From Acidimicrobiales bacterium (lineage in GTDB: Bacteria; Actinomycetota; Acidimicrobiia; Acidimicrobiales; Bog-793), in contig JASHRK010000283.1 of NCBI GenBank assembly GCA_030037405.1, positions 1 through 6,839 on the forward strand: 6,839 bases of DNA. The letters run 5' to 3'. Every line of letters starts with the position of its first letter. Position 1 is the stretch's first letter. The notes below the pieces were generated by a model, which saw only the letters and a program-made list of their open reading frames with translations, was not told the origin of the DNA and did not search any database. This document shows positions 6,122-6,839 of the stretch, piece by piece. The position numbers and the translations under genes are program-made.

Positions 6122-6839
6122 GCATCTCGACGAGGGCGGCCTTCCTCCCCGGCCCGGGCAAGGCGTGGGAGATCGCCGAGCTCGAGCTGGACGAGCCGAG
6201 ACGCAACGAGGTGCGTGTCAAGGTGATGGCCTCCGGGCTCTGCCACTCCGACGAGCACGTGCGCGAGGGCTCGCCGCACGTCCGCTATCCCATGGTGGGC
6301 GGTCACGAGGGGGCGGGCGTGGTCGAGGCGGTCGGGGAGAGCGTCTCCCGGGTGGCGGTGGGCGACCACGTCGTCACCTCATGGATACCGGTCTGCGGCC
6401 ACTGCCGGTACTGCTCGACCGGTCACCAGAACCTCTGCAACGACGGGAAGAACGCCGCCAACGGGATGCTTTCCGACGGCACCTTCAGGTTCCACCTGAA
6501 CGGCGAGGACCTCGGGGGCATGAACGTCCTCGGGACCTTCTCCGAGCGGATCGTCGTCTCGGAGAACTCGTGCGTGCCTGTCGACGCCGACCTTCCTTTC
6601 GAGCAGGCCGCCCTCGTAGGCTGCGGGGTGACGACGGGATGGGCGTCGTCGGTCTACGCCGCGGGCACGAAGCCGGGCGACACGGTCGTCGTGATCGGCG
6701 TCGGCGGCGTCGGGATCAACGCCGTGCAGGGGGCCCGCTACGCGGGGGCGAAGAACGTGGTCGCCATAGACCCGGTCCGTCTCAAGCTCGACATGGCGCT
6801 CCGCCTCGGCGCCACCTTCGCCACCCCGGACCCGGAGGA
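6118..6839 (+). CDS. NDMA-dependent (mycofactocin-type) alcohol dehydrogenase, 3' end cut by window
   Basis: The first 240 codons are present and the frame is still open at the window edge. Full-length relatives are about 370 residues, so roughly a third is missing. It is a zinc medium-chain dehydrogenase: Cys42 in G-L-C-H-S-D, His63 in G-G-H-E-G-A-G, and Cys169 in V-G-C-G-V-T-T-G give the catalytic zinc, Cys93, Cys96, Cys99 and Cys107 the structural zinc, and G-V-G-G-V-G at 194-199 with Asp218 the nucleotide site. The segments R-Y-C-S-T-G-H-Q-N-L-C (97-107), D-G-T-F-R-F-H (120-126) and the G-C-G-V-T-T-G-W-A-S-S-V-Y-A-A run closely match the family named TIGR03989 (Rxyl_3153 type). Those enzymes keep NAD tightly bound and pass electrons to the artificial acceptor NDMA in vitro, and are linked to the peptide-derived cofactor mycofactocin in vivo. 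It probably oxidises an alcohol to an aldehyde for the operon's aldehyde dehydrogenase. Assignment to the family is by recalled motifs; mycofactocin dependence is inferred. Confidence 0.88.
   Translation, partial: MSISTRAAFLPGPGKAWEIAELELDEPRRNEVRVKVMASGLCHSDEHVREGSPHVRYPMVGGHEGAGVVEAVGESVSRVAVGDHVVTSWIPVCGHCRYCSTGHQNLCNDGKNAANGMLSDGTFRFHLNGEDLGGMNVLGTFSERIVVSENSCVPVDADLPFEQAALVGCGVTTGWASSVYAAGTKPGDTVVVIGVGGVGINAVQGARYAGAKNVVAIDPVRLKLDMALRLGATFATPDPE

Overview
The window is a dense, single-strand (+) block of metabolic enzyme genes in high-GC DNA. Third codon positions are almost always G or C. The genes run head to tail with start/stop overlaps or gaps of at most 15 bases, and I see no promoter, terminator, RNA gene or mobile element inside. 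Two protein types point to an actinobacterium: a luciferase-like oxidoreductase of the kind predicted to use coenzyme F420, and an alcohol dehydrogenase closely resembling the NDMA-dependent, mycofactocin-associated family. The exact lineage cannot be fixed from this window.

Layout: the last few codons of an upstream gene may end at base 24. Next come a small UGSC-family protein with Cys in place of selenocysteine (38-592), a luciferase-like flavin/F420 oxidoreductase (596-1549), an NAD(P)-dependent aldehyde dehydrogenase (1546-3012), a short-chain dehydrogenase/reductase (3012-3932), a zinc-dependent medium-chain dehydrogenase (3932-5041), an ACMSD-like metal-dependent amidohydrolase/decarboxylase (5057-6121), and the first 240 codons of the NDMA-type alcohol dehydrogenase (6118 to the window end, where it is cut off).

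The genes are probably one polycistronic catabolic operon. Two alcohol dehydrogenases of different types and an SDR could interconvert alcohols and carbonyls. The aldehyde dehydrogenase could make the acid, the LLM enzyme could add an F420- or flavin-dependent redox step, and the amidohydrolase could decarboxylate or hydrolyse an intermediate. The substrate is not evident from sequence, and the role of the UGSC-type protein is unknown. The most notable points are the combination of NAD(P), probable F420 and probable mycofactocin chemistry in one transcription unit, and the presence there of a poorly understood UGSC-family member with an intact C-G-S-C motif.
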